Shown: positions 1-6,424 of the stretch, one piece after another | Numbering within the stretch: position 1 is the stretch's first letter | Layout of the letters: each line of letters begins with the position of its first letter | Origin: Opitutia bacterium | GTDB taxonomy: Bacteria > Verrucomicrobiota > Verrucomicrobiia > Opitutales > UBA953 | Reading direction: 5' to 3' | Length of the DNA stretch: 28,294 nucleotides | NCBI GenBank assembly: GCA_021204635.1 | Contig: JAJPZB010000183.1 | Coordinates: 1 to 28,294 of the forward strand | The notes under the pieces: generated by a model | What the model was told of the DNA's origin: nothing | The model's input: only the letters and a program-made list of their open reading frames with translations | Databases searched by the model: none | Made by a program: the position numbers and the translations under genes

Positions 1-577
1 CATCATCGTCGTCATCGCCGCCATTGTTGTCGTCGATTGACATATTGCCGAGAATTTCTTCACGGCGTTCGCGCTCGAGGTCGTTTTTGTCGAGTTCTTC
101 GAGGTAGTCGGCGAGTTTGTTGCCGAGGATTGCCATCTCGATTGCGGCGTTTGCGAACTCGGTTCCGCGGTCGGTTTTGCCAAAGACGCGCTCGTTTGCC
201 TGCGCTTCGTTCATAGTCACGATGACGCCGTTGATTACGGGGATTTGCGAATCGATACCGATTTTGTGAAATGCGTTTGCCGTGGACTTGGCGATGATTT
301 CGTGGTGGGGCGTTTCTCCCGCGATTATTACGCCGAGGGCGATGATGCAATCGTAGTCGCCAGTAAGCGACAACAAGGAGGTGACGTATGGGAGTTCGTT
401 TGCGCCCGGGACGCGCGTCACCGTTATCGCGTTCGCGGGAATGCCTTTGTTGCGAAGCTGTGTTTTTACGCGCTCGAGAAGGTGTTCTACGTGCCTTTCG
501 TTGTAGCGTGATGCCACTATCGCGAAGTGCAGATCGCCTTGCGCTTCAATTTTGTTGGTCGGCTTGTTTTTACTCAT
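1..577 (-). CDS. ribH: 6,7-dimethyl-8-ribityllumazine synthase (RibH), 3' end beyond window
   Basis: RibH condenses 5-amino-6-ribitylamino-uracil with 3,4-dihydroxy-2-butanone 4-phosphate to give lumazine, the penultimate step of riboflavin synthesis, as a cytosolic multimer. The frame reads from ATG at 577 to the window edge without a stop, 192 codons. Visible family blocks are SRYNERHVEHLLE near residue 20, VPGANELPYV near 55, ALGVIIAGETPHHEIIAKST near 85 (with the active-site His region) and NGVIVTMNEAQANER near 120. The catalytic core ends around residue 155. It is followed by a charged helix-like stretch and an Asp/Asn/Gly run (DDNNGGDDDDD) still open at the edge, so this copy has an acidic C-terminal tail absent from typical 155-residue enzymes. 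It lies 68 bp downstream of the 646-942 gene on the same strand, so they may be co-transcribed. Identification is firm; total length is unknown. Confidence 0.93.
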   Translation of the reverse strand, partial: MSKNKPTNKIEAQGDLHFAIVASRYNERHVEHLLERVKTQLRNKGIPANAITVTRVPGANELPYVTSLLSLTGDYDCIIALGVIIAGETPHHEIIAKSTANAFHKIGIDSQIPVINGVIVTMNEAQANERVFGKTDRGTEFANAAIEMAILGNKLADYLEELDKNDLERERREEILGNMSIDDNNGGDDDDD

Positions 578-645
578 GAAAAAATGAAAATCGCGAGATT
601 TGAAAGAACCGTGGAGATTTGCCGGCGGACACCGGCGGTGGGCTC

Positions 646-942
646 TCACAGACCCGTTTTTTGGCTTGATCGCCAGGCCTTCCGCCACGCCGTTCGGTGG
701 TTGGAAATCCAGTCGTATGCTGCGGCATTGAAGCCGACGTCGTGGCCGGCTTTTTCCGACATAAACCATTTATGCCGCATGATTTCTTCGCGCTCGGCGA
801 CCATTTCCTTGTAGAGAATCGACATTGAGGCAAGCGTTTCCGCCGTCGCGCGGTTGAGCGGAACATATGCGCGCGCACGAGACCTCCTTTTGGCAGGGTA
901 GGAATTTTTCCCGGAGGTCGTAGTTGTCGCTGAACTTCTCAT
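646..942 (-). CDS. small conserved protein with HKWxxSExxGHDVG motif (DUF4032-like)
   Basis: 98 residues if started at ATG 942 (a TTG at 954 is in frame). The C-terminal half reads MRHKWFMSEKAGHDVG followed by FNAAAYDWISNHRTAWR. This resembles the short HKW-SE-GHD-G segment I associate with DUF4032 and related small proteins of unknown function; that link is from memory and is moderate at best. The N-terminal 30 residues are Ser/Thr/Lys/Arg-rich and poorly structured. A very good Shine-Dalgarno (AAGGAGG, about 885-891 on the minus strand) lies inside the frame and points to a GTG/ATG in another frame. I chose the present frame because only it carries the conserved motif. No signal peptide or membrane segment is seen. 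It is upstream of ribH on the same strand. No function can be assigned. Confidence 0.65.
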   Translation of the reverse strand: MRSSATTTTSGKNSYPAKRRSRARAYVPLNRATAETLASMSILYKEMVAEREEIMRHKWFMSEKAGHDVGFNAAAYDWISNHRTAWRKAWRSSQKTGL

Positions 943-1173
943 CTCAATCGCCAATTGTTTTCAGGATTACCGTTCGCGCTTGTTTTGACAATCAAAATTT
1001 GGGAGCGTTTTTGTGTCGGTTAAGAAAATAAGTTTGGTGTCGCGGGCAAATTTCTTGTTGCGTTGCCACGGACATTTCCGTAGTCTCGCCACTTCATTCT
1101 CGACTTGCGCTTGGTCGAGGCGCGTCCGCAAATCGTTGCGGGAACGTGACTACACGAGCGCACAACAGAAAAC

Positions 1174-1830
1174 ATGAAAGAATACAAACTGAACGTTAAG
1201 ACGCGCGACGGAGTGGGGCGTGGACCGGCTCGCCGGCTTCGCGCTGCCGGATTTCTCCCGGGCGTCATTTACGGGGTAAAAAAGGCGGCGCGTCCGATTT
1301 CGATTAACGACGCAGAGTTTCGCATGATGATGCGCGCCAAGGGCGAGAGCGCGGCTCTCGTCGAGATCTCGATAGACGGTGCAGAGCCGGTTTTGTCGCT
1401 CATCAAAGACTTCCAGCGCAACGCTGTTTCGCAAAAGGTCGTCCACGTTGACATTTACGAAGTCGATCCGAACGTCCACATGACGGTGGCGATTCCGGTT
1501 CGCGTCAAGGGCGAGGCTGTTGGCGTTCTCGCCGAGAACGGGACGCTCGAGGTCGTGCACGAAATCATGGTGCGCTGCCTCCCGAAAGACCTTCCGAAAT
1601 TTATTGAAGTTGACGTTTCCGACTTGCATGTCGGGAACACGATTCACATCGAATCGCTTCCGGAGATTCCCGGAGTTTCGTTCCCGCCGAACCAAAACTC
1701 CGTCGTTGCTTCTTGCACGAGCGAGAAGCAGGAAGAAGAGGAAGCGCCTGCGGCGACAGAGGCCGAAGGTGCGGACGCTGCGGCTGCTCCCGCAGCAGAA
1801 GGTGCAGCCCCCGCTCCTGCAGCGAAATAA
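1174..1830 (+). CDS. rplY: 50S ribosomal protein L25 / Ctc-type
   Basis: L25 binds 5S rRNA in the central protuberance of the 50S subunit. This is the long (CTC/TL5) form, 218 residues. The N-terminal 5S-binding beta-barrel covers about residues 1-95 (KTRDGVGRGPARRLRAAGF, PGVIYG). The C-terminal TL5 domain covers about 96-185 (HVDIYEVDPN, GEAVGVLAENGTLEVV, PKDLPKFIEVDVSDLHVG). From about residue 187 a Glu run and then an Ala/Pro/Glu-rich tail follow, a disordered extension similar in style to that of L9 at 3313. The ATG has only a weak purine-rich leader. It heads a same-strand cluster with pth (63 bp gap), rpsF, ssb and rplI, and the rplY-pth pairing is common in bacteria. No terminator is visible before pth, so read-through is expected. 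Confidence 0.95.
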   Translation: MKEYKLNVKTRDGVGRGPARRLRAAGFLPGVIYGVKKAARPISINDAEFRMMMRAKGESAALVEISIDGAEPVLSLIKDFQRNAVSQKVVHVDIYEVDPNVHMTVAIPVRVKGEAVGVLAENGTLEVVHEIMVRCLPKDLPKFIEVDVSDLHVGNTIHIESLPEIPGVSFPPNQNSVVASCTSEKQEEEEAPAATEAEGADAAAAPAAEGAAPAPAAK

Positions 1831-1893
1831 TTTTTGTCCCGCGTTTGTTTTGCGGTTCAATGCGCGTTTTCGCGCCTGTTCTTTTAAAGTTCA

Positions 1894-2475
1894 ATGCCCG
1901 TTTCTGTCATTTACGGCTTGGGCAATCCCGGCAGGGAATATGAGATGACCCGCCACAATGTGGGCTTTCGGGTGCTCGATTCCTTGGCAAAAGATTTGCA
2001 GGTTTCCTTCCGCAAAGATGCTTCGCTGCGCGGCGAGTTCGCCAAGGCGAAACTCGAACCGGCGGGAACGACGTTGCACCTCGGGAAACCACTCACGTTT
2101 ATGAACAACAGCGGAGAATGCGTGGGGGCACATTCGCGCTTTCACAAAATTCCGCCGGACGAGATTGTCGTGGTTCACGACGATATCGCGCTTCCCCCCG
2201 GCGCCGTGAAGATTTCCTTCGGCGGCGGAGATGGCGGCCACAACGGGCTCAAGAGCATAATCCAACACTGCGGCGAGGGTTTTATCCGCTTCCGCATTGG
2301 GATTGGTCCGAAGCTTTTTCGCGAGCAGGATCTCGCGGATTTTGTTCTTGGAAAGTTGAATGAAGAGGAACAGAAAATTTTTGAATCGCAAACGGAACAC
2401 TTCATATACGGCATAAAACTTCTCGCAACTCAGGGAATTTCCGCCGCGCAAAACCTTATCAACAGAAAACAGTAA
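1894..2475 (+). CDS. pth: peptidyl-tRNA hydrolase
   Basis: Pth cleaves the ester bond of peptidyl-tRNAs released from stalled ribosomes and recycles the tRNA. At 193 residues it has the usual bacterial length. Key residues are all present: Asn11 in GLGNPG, the catalytic His21 in TRHNVGF, Asn71 in FMNNSG, Asp96/97 in VVHDDIALPPG and the Asn of GGHNGLKSI. The start at 1894 places the conserved GLGNPG at the normal distance from the N-terminus. The stop codon is separated from the rpsF start by one base, implying translational coupling. It sits between rplY and rpsF in a translation-related operon. Nothing is odd about the sequence. Confidence 0.97.
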   Translation: MPVSVIYGLGNPGREYEMTRHNVGFRVLDSLAKDLQVSFRKDASLRGEFAKAKLEPAGTTLHLGKPLTFMNNSGECVGAHSRFHKIPPDEIVVVHDDIALPPGAVKISFGGGDGGHNGLKSIIQHCGEGFIRFRIGIGPKLFREQDLADFVLGKLNEEEQKIFESQTEHFIYGIKLLATQGISAAQNLINRKQ

Positions 2476-2476
2476 A

Positions 2477-2764
2477 ATGAACGACCTTAAAAAATATCGT
2501 CTTAACATGATTTTTGACGTGCGAAGCGTTACAGCCGAGGCGCAGATCGAGAAGATTCAGAAACTTCTCTCTTCGCTTGGCGCGACGCTCGAAGAAACCA
2601 AGGACCTCGGGGTCAAGGATTTCGTCCGCGTCACGGATCGCCGCATGCCCAATGCGCACTACGTGCAGTTCTACGTCTCTGCGGGGACGACGCTTCCCGT
2701 TGTGTTCCGCGAAAAGCTTCGCCTCGATCGCACGATCAAGCGAATCTTGTTTCAGGCGTGCTAA
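2477..2764 (+). CDS. rpsF: 30S ribosomal protein S6
   Basis: S6 binds the central domain of 16S rRNA, normally with S18. The 95-residue product has the S6 ferredoxin-like pattern: an initial beta-strand (KYRLNMIFDVR), a helix (TAEAQIEKIQKLLSSLG), then strands through VKDFVRVTDRRMPNAHYVQFYVSA and a C-terminal helix/strand ending RTIKRILFQAC. It is at the short end of the family and lacks an acidic tail. The start lies one base after pth and its weak ribosome binding site is inside the end of pth, suggesting coupling. The next gene is ssb after 35 bp. In many bacteria rpsR follows ssb, but here no rpsR is found between ssb and rplI. Confidence 0.93.
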   Translation: MNDLKKYRLNMIFDVRSVTAEAQIEKIQKLLSSLGATLEETKDLGVKDFVRVTDRRMPNAHYVQFYVSAGTTLPVVFREKLRLDRTIKRILFQAC

Positions 2765-2799
2765 GACAATAATTCCGCAGAAAAAGGGGAAGTTGAACC

Positions 2800-3261
2800 A
2801 TGGCGTCTTTCAACAAAGTTATTCTCGCAGGGAATTTGACGCGCGATCCCGAATTGCGCACGTTCGCGAGCGGCACTGCTGTCACGCGGCTCTCACTCGC
2901 AATTAACCGGACTTACCTCTCGAAAGAAGGCGAGAGAAAAGAGGAGGTCATGTACGTCGATATCGACGCTTTCGGAAAGCAGGCGGAGACGATTTGCAAG
3001 TATTGCGTGAAGGGATCCGGACTCCTCGTCGAAGGGCGTTTGCGCCTCGACCAGTGGGACGACAAGAACTCCGGCGAGAAGCGTTCGCGTTTCATCGTTG
3101 TTCTCGAAAGCTTCACGTTCCTCGGTGGCAATCCGCGCAACACCGGCGGGCAGGACTACGAAAGTTCCACGCCACCGCCGCGCTCCGCATCTTCCTCTCG
3201 CCCGTCGTCTTCGCGCGCTCCGGCGCCGTCGGAGATGGACGATGCAGATGTCCCGTTCTAA
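2800..3261 (+). CDS. ssb: single-stranded DNA-binding protein
   Basis: SSB coats single-stranded DNA and recruits replication and repair proteins through its C-terminal tip. The protein has 153 residues. The OB fold spans about 1-108, with the classic opening FNKVILAGNLTRDPELR, then SGTAVTRLSLAINR, YVDIDAFGKQAETICKY, GSGLLVEGRLRLDQW and a strand near RFIVVLESFTFLGG. A Ser/Pro/Arg-rich linker (about 120-145) leads to an acidic tip, EMDDADVPF, matching the conserved DDxxPF interaction motif. A good Shine-Dalgarno (AAAAAGGGGAAG) precedes the ATG by 7 bases. It lies between rpsF and rplI, the standard position for ssb. Confidence 0.96.
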   Translation: MASFNKVILAGNLTRDPELRTFASGTAVTRLSLAINRTYLSKEGERKEEVMYVDIDAFGKQAETICKYCVKGSGLLVEGRLRLDQWDDKNSGEKRSRFIVVLESFTFLGGNPRNTGGQDYESSTPPPRSASSSRPSSSRAPAPSEMDDADVPF

Positions 3262-3312
3262 TCGGGAACAAAAACAAAATTTAATCGTTAAAAATTTAAG
3301 CAAAGAAAAATC

Positions 3313-3897
3313 ATGGCACTCTCAGAAGTCCTCCTCAAAAAACCCGTTGCCGGTCTTGGCGCGGAAGGCGACCAGGTCAAGGTTCGCGCCGGCTATGCAC
3401 GCAATTTTCTGCTTCCGCAAGGGATTGCAGTTCCGCTCACGCTGGCAAATCGCAAGCAGATCGAAGCCCTGAAAAAGGCGCGCGCGATCCGCGAAGCCCG
3501 CGAATTGGACGAAGCGAAAAGCGCGGCGGCAAAGCTCGAAGGCGTCTCGCTTTCGTTCACGGTCAAGGTCGGAGCTTCCGGCAAGATGTTTGGTTCGGTT
3601 TCTGCTACGGAAATCGCGGCGAAACTCGTCGAACAAGGCTTTGAAATTTCCAAAAAGCAGGTCCATTTGGAAAACGGCTCGATCAAGCACATTGGAAAAT
3701 CTGTGGCGCAGATTAAGTTCCACGCCGATGTCGTGAAAGAAATCGAGATCGAGGTTGCCGCGGAAGCTATCGCCGAAGAGCCGGAAGCCGAGACGGCAAA
3801 AGCGAAGAAGGGCGCTCGCAAACCGCGCGCAGCCAAGGCTGATGAAGCCGCCGCTCCCGCAGCGGAGGCGCCGGCGCCTGCCGCCGAAGCGAAATAA
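3313..3897 (+). CDS. rplI: 50S ribosomal protein L9 with Ala-rich tail
   Basis: L9 binds 23S rRNA at the base of the L1 stalk. The N-terminal domain (about 1-55) includes the signature EGDQVKVRAGYARNFLLP and the basic region after it. The long central helix is rich in Glu/Ala/Lys (about 45-80), and the C-terminal domain runs to about residue 150 (VSLSFTVKVGASGKMFGSVS, KQVHLENGSIKHIG). Beyond this is a 40-residue Lys/Arg then Ala/Pro/Glu-rich tail ending in AEAK, making 194 residues against about 150 in typical L9. The end is compositionally like the tail of L25 in the same cluster. It is the last gene of the cluster and is followed 21 bp later by a strong hairpin terminator. Confidence 0.95.
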   Translation: MALSEVLLKKPVAGLGAEGDQVKVRAGYARNFLLPQGIAVPLTLANRKQIEALKKARAIREARELDEAKSAAAKLEGVSLSFTVKVGASGKMFGSVSATEIAAKLVEQGFEISKKQVHLENGSIKHIGKSVAQIKFHADVVKEIEIEVAAEAIAEEPEAETAKAKKGARKPRAAKADEAAAPAAEAPAPAAEAK

Positions 3898-3918
3898 TTC
3901 GCGTTTTTCGCAGACACG

Positions 3919-3960
3919 AAAAAGGCGTTCCCGCGTGAATTTTCGCGAGAACGCCTTTTT
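3919..3960. terminator. bidirectional intrinsic terminator between rplI and thiE
   Basis: The arms AAAAAGGCGTTC and GAACGCCTTTTT (with an inner CGCG/CGCG) flank a short loop. The A-run on one side and T-run on the other make it work in both directions, suiting the convergent rplI (plus) and thiE (minus) genes. Confidence 0.85.
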
Positions 3961-4022
3961 GCATATTCGGGAGAAATCTTTCGCGAAAGATTCGGAAGAT
4001 TTCGCCCGCCGCCGCGTGGATT

Positions 4023-4640
4023 TTACATGAGTGCGCGCGCCGCCGCTGCGGGATCGCTCGCGCCGCAGATCGCGGAAACCACGGCGATGCCGGCGACTGT
4101 TCCCGTCGCGCGGATTTCTGCCGCTGTCGGGGGCGTTATTCCGCCGATCGCTACAACGGGGAGCGGCGACTGCGCCGCGAGTTTCGCGAATGTCGGAATA
4201 CCGAGAACCGGCGGAGCGTTCAACTTGGAGACCGTGGGGAACACGGGGCCCATGCCCAAGTAATCTACGAGCGTCGGATCTACCGCGCGAAGTTGCTCGA
4301 TATTCGAGCACGACAAACCGAGAATTTTGTCCGGTCCGAGAATCTTTCTCGCGAGGGCAGGCGGCAAATCCCGTTGCCCTATGTGCGCGCCGTCGGCGTC
4401 GAGAGCGAGAGCGAGGTCGAGCCGATTGTTCACGACAAACGTGACGCCGGATTTTTTGCAAAATTCCGCGATCGGGAGCGCCTCTTTGTAGCACGTTCCC
4501 GCGTCGGGATTTATCGAGCGGTATTGCACAATCGAGACGCCGCCATCTATTGCGGCTTTCACGACATCGAGCATGGGCAAGCGGCATTTTTCCGGCTTGT
4601 CCGTGACAAGATACAGATGCAGGTTAAATTTCGGTTTCAT
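4023..4640 (-). CDS. thiE: thiamine-phosphate synthase
   Basis: ThiE joins HMP pyrophosphate and thiazole phosphate to form thiamine phosphate; it is a cytosolic TIM-barrel enzyme. The 205-residue length is normal. Visible elements are LYLVTD near the N-terminus, GGVSIVQYRS near 35-43, NNRLDLALALDADGAHIGQ near 71-88, GPVFPTVSKLNAP near 130 and VAIGGI near 168. Two positions differ from what I recall of the family. The usual basic residue after the Q-x-R motif (QLREK or QYRxK) is missing, and the Asp of the I-N-D block, a magnesium ligand in Bacillus ThiE, is Asn here (VNNR). The GQRDL block keeps its second Asp. The enzyme could be altered or simply a divergent subgroup. It follows thiM by 42 bp on the same strand. 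Confidence 0.9.
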   Translation of the reverse strand: MKPKFNLHLYLVTDKPEKCRLPMLDVVKAAIDGGVSIVQYRSINPDAGTCYKEALPIAEFCKKSGVTFVVNNRLDLALALDADGAHIGQRDLPPALARKILGPDKILGLSCSNIEQLRAVDPTLVDYLGMGPVFPTVSKLNAPPVLGIPTFAKLAAQSPLPVVAIGGITPPTAAEIRATGTVAGIAVVSAICGASDPAAAARALM

Positions 4641-4682
4641 TTTCTTTCGCGAATTTTTTCTTGTTTGGAAAAGCGCGACACT

Positions 4683-5531
4683 TTACTCGCGAACTATTGC
4701 ACGGGAGTGAATGTCGCTTTCGGAAAGGTTGTACATCGCGTCGAGAAGTTCAACAGCGAAAGACCCGGAACCGCGACAACGCTCTGCTGCGATGTTGCCC
4801 GCGATGCCCATAATCAACGCGCTTGCGACGCCGCCGGCGAACGGCGTTTCCGCTACCGCCACGCACGCGGCAGAAAGCGCGCCCATAGCGCAACCAACGC
4901 CGGTGACGCGCGTCATCATGATGTCGCCGTTCCCGAGTGCGGCAATTTTGTCGCCGTCCGTGACAAAATCGGTCTCGCCCGTCACCAAAACCGCGCCGCC
5001 CGTCTTTCGCGCGAGTTGCTTGCCTGCCTCAATGGCGGATTCGCTTCCGCACGTGCTTTCCGCGCCGCGCGTCTTTGCCTCATAGCCCGCCGTCGCCAAA
5101 ATTTCCGAGGCGTTTCCGCGCACGAGCGCCGGCGGAGTGCCCGCGGCGAGAATTTTTTTGACGAAATTTGTCCTGAGTCCGAGCAAGCCGACTGCGACCG
5201 GATCGAGCACCCACGGCACGGAATTTTTTGCCGCCGCCGCGACAGCCTTTTCCATTTCTTCGCTTTGCGCGCGCGACAGGGTGCCGACGTTTATCAGCAA
5301 CGCGTTGGCGCATATGCGAAGCATGTCTTCCGCCTCGCTCCCGTCGCTCAGCATCGCCGGCGAAGCCCCGATTGCGAGTAGCAGATTTGCCGTGATCGGC
5401 TGGACCACGGTGTTTGTGAAATTTAGCACGAGCGGAGATTTTTCTCTGATTGCTGCGAGCGTATTGCACGCGATTTCAACAGCCTCGTTTTTTGTGATAT
5501 TGGATGTGTCCAAAGCCATATTTCGCGCCAT
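4683..5531 (-). CDS. thiM: hydroxyethylthiazole kinase
   Basis: ThiM phosphorylates 4-methyl-5-(2-hydroxyethyl)thiazole, a salvage step feeding ThiE. From the ATG at 5531 the product is 282 residues (ATG 5519 is equally possible; a longer reading to 5621 adds a basic, unconserved N-terminus and is not preferred). Landmarks are LVLNFTNTVVQPITANLLLA near 30-55, ASPAMLSDGSEAEDM near 60, LDPVAVGLLGLR near 115-130 and the catalytic-loop region TRVTGVGCAMGALSAAC near 205-222, whose Cys corresponds to the conserved active-site Cys of TGSGC. It starts an operon with thiE. The 160 bases upstream contain none of the conserved TPP-riboswitch core words (CTGAGA, ACCTGA) on the coding strand, so thiamine control is not evident. 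Confidence 0.92.
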   Translation of the reverse strand: MARNMALDTSNITKNEAVEIACNTLAAIREKSPLVLNFTNTVVQPITANLLLAIGASPAMLSDGSEAEDMLRICANALLINVGTLSRAQSEEMEKAVAAAAKNSVPWVLDPVAVGLLGLRTNFVKKILAAGTPPALVRGNASEILATAGYEAKTRGAESTCGSESAIEAGKQLARKTGGAVLVTGETDFVTDGDKIAALGNGDIMMTRVTGVGCAMGALSAACVAVAETPFAGGVASALIMGIAGNIAAERCRGSGSFAVELLDAMYNLSESDIHSRAIVRE

Positions 5532-5679
5532 TCTCTCATGTTTTGCATTTGACTGCAACGCGCAACGCCGCCGGTGCATGGAAAATCTTTTTCGCGGGCG
5601 AAGAGATTTTACTTGCAGCACACAAGAAGAGTTGCCGAAACATCTTTAAAAATTCGCAAGAGCATAGTAATTTCCCCTC

Positions 5680-6018
5680 ATGAAAAGGTTCATTTTCACC
5701 GCGTTGCTTTTTATTTTTTCGATTGTCGGTTTGAGCGCGTCAAATTCCGAGAGATACCTCAAAGCTTCTATTTGCTACGGGCGAATCAAAATTGTCGATT
5801 CAAAGCCGGATTTTCGCGTCAAAATTCTTCCTGCCTCCGAAGCCGCTAATGCGGACATCTCGATTTTTGTTCTCCGAAGCCAAAACCCGAATAACATCGG
5901 GCTGTGGTGTTTCGTTGAACGCGGCGAAAATTACAAAGTGCAATTTGTGGAGCGGGGCGAAGATTTCTCCGTTTATTTCAAAAACGGCAACCCAATGAAA
6001 TACAACCCGACAAAATAA
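5680..6018 (+). CDS. small exported beta-repeat protein (paralog 1)
   Basis: This 112-residue protein starts with a clear signal peptide: KR, then a hydrophobic stretch (FIFTALLFIFSIVGLSA), with likely cleavage near residue 20. The mature part contains short alternating-strand repeats such as ICYGRIKIVDSKPDFRVKIL, then FVERGENYKVQFVERGEDF and SVYFKNGNP. The unit is roughly strand plus GEDF/KPDF turn, every 10-12 residues. The same design occurs in the proteins at 20418 and 20867, so it belongs to a local paralogous family. It is probably periplasmic or secreted. There is no obvious Shine-Dalgarno. It is convergent with the truncated methylase, with a 12-bp gap. The function is unknown; I recall similar small V-D-S-x-x-D repeat proteins in other Gram-negative bacteria but cannot name the family. 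Confidence 0.75.
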   Translation: MKRFIFTALLFIFSIVGLSASNSERYLKASICYGRIKIVDSKPDFRVKILPASEAANADISIFVLRSQNPNNIGLWCFVERGENYKVQFVERGEDFSVYFKNGNPMKYNPTK

Positions 6019-6030
6019 TCCAATTCCCCT

Positions 6031-6396
6031 TTATCTCATAGGTCGAAATTTGGGATTTCTATTTTCGTTGTATGATTTTCTCAACTTTTTGTAGCCAATC
6101 TCATTTGTGGCGGATAAATCATATTCGCGAATGCGCTGTTCAATATAATTCAAAACGAAGTCTGCCGTTTTAGACTTAAACTCATTGTATAAATCCACCA
6201 AAAAACTGAGATTGTCGTTGAAAATCACTTTTGCCGCGCGGGCGTTGATGCCCACGTTGCAACCGCCGCAAAATAAATCGACAAATGTTCCTGTTCGCTC
6301 CGGAAACAGGGGCATGATTTGGGGGAGAAGCTTGAATTTGCCGCCGATGTAATTCATCGGGGAACGAATGTAAAATTGCGCTTCTCCACTATTCAT
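6031..6396 (-). pseudogene. N-terminal fragment of a Dam/DpnII-type adenine methyltransferase
   Basis: Dam-family enzymes methylate the N6 of adenine (often in GATC) using S-adenosylmethionine. This 121-residue frame holds only the N-terminal part. MNYIGGKFKLLPQI matches the family opening (YxGGKxxLL), TFVDLFCGGCNVGINARA matches the S-adenosylmethionine motif (DxFxGxG), and NDNLSFLVDLYNEFK matches the N-D block. Full enzymes have about 260-290 residues with a catalytic DPPY motif. Here the frame stops after KFRPMR and no DPPY follows before the next gene, so it should lack catalysis. It lies 28 bp downstream of rho on the same strand and its truncated end abuts the 5680 gene, suggesting deletion or insertion at this point. 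It could still be a solvent-exposed remnant with a regulatory role, but decay is likelier. Confidence 0.75.
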
Positions 6397-6424
6397 CTGC
6401 GGTGTTCTGCGGGCGCGAAAATTT

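Noticed and set aside
985..1013. Promoter with TTGACA at 985 upstream of rplY
   Set aside because: No acceptable -10 element lies 16-19 bases downstream.
5520..5680. TPP riboswitch upstream of thiM
   Set aside because: No CTGAGA or ACCTGA core on the coding strand, and the leader is only about 150 bases before the next gene.
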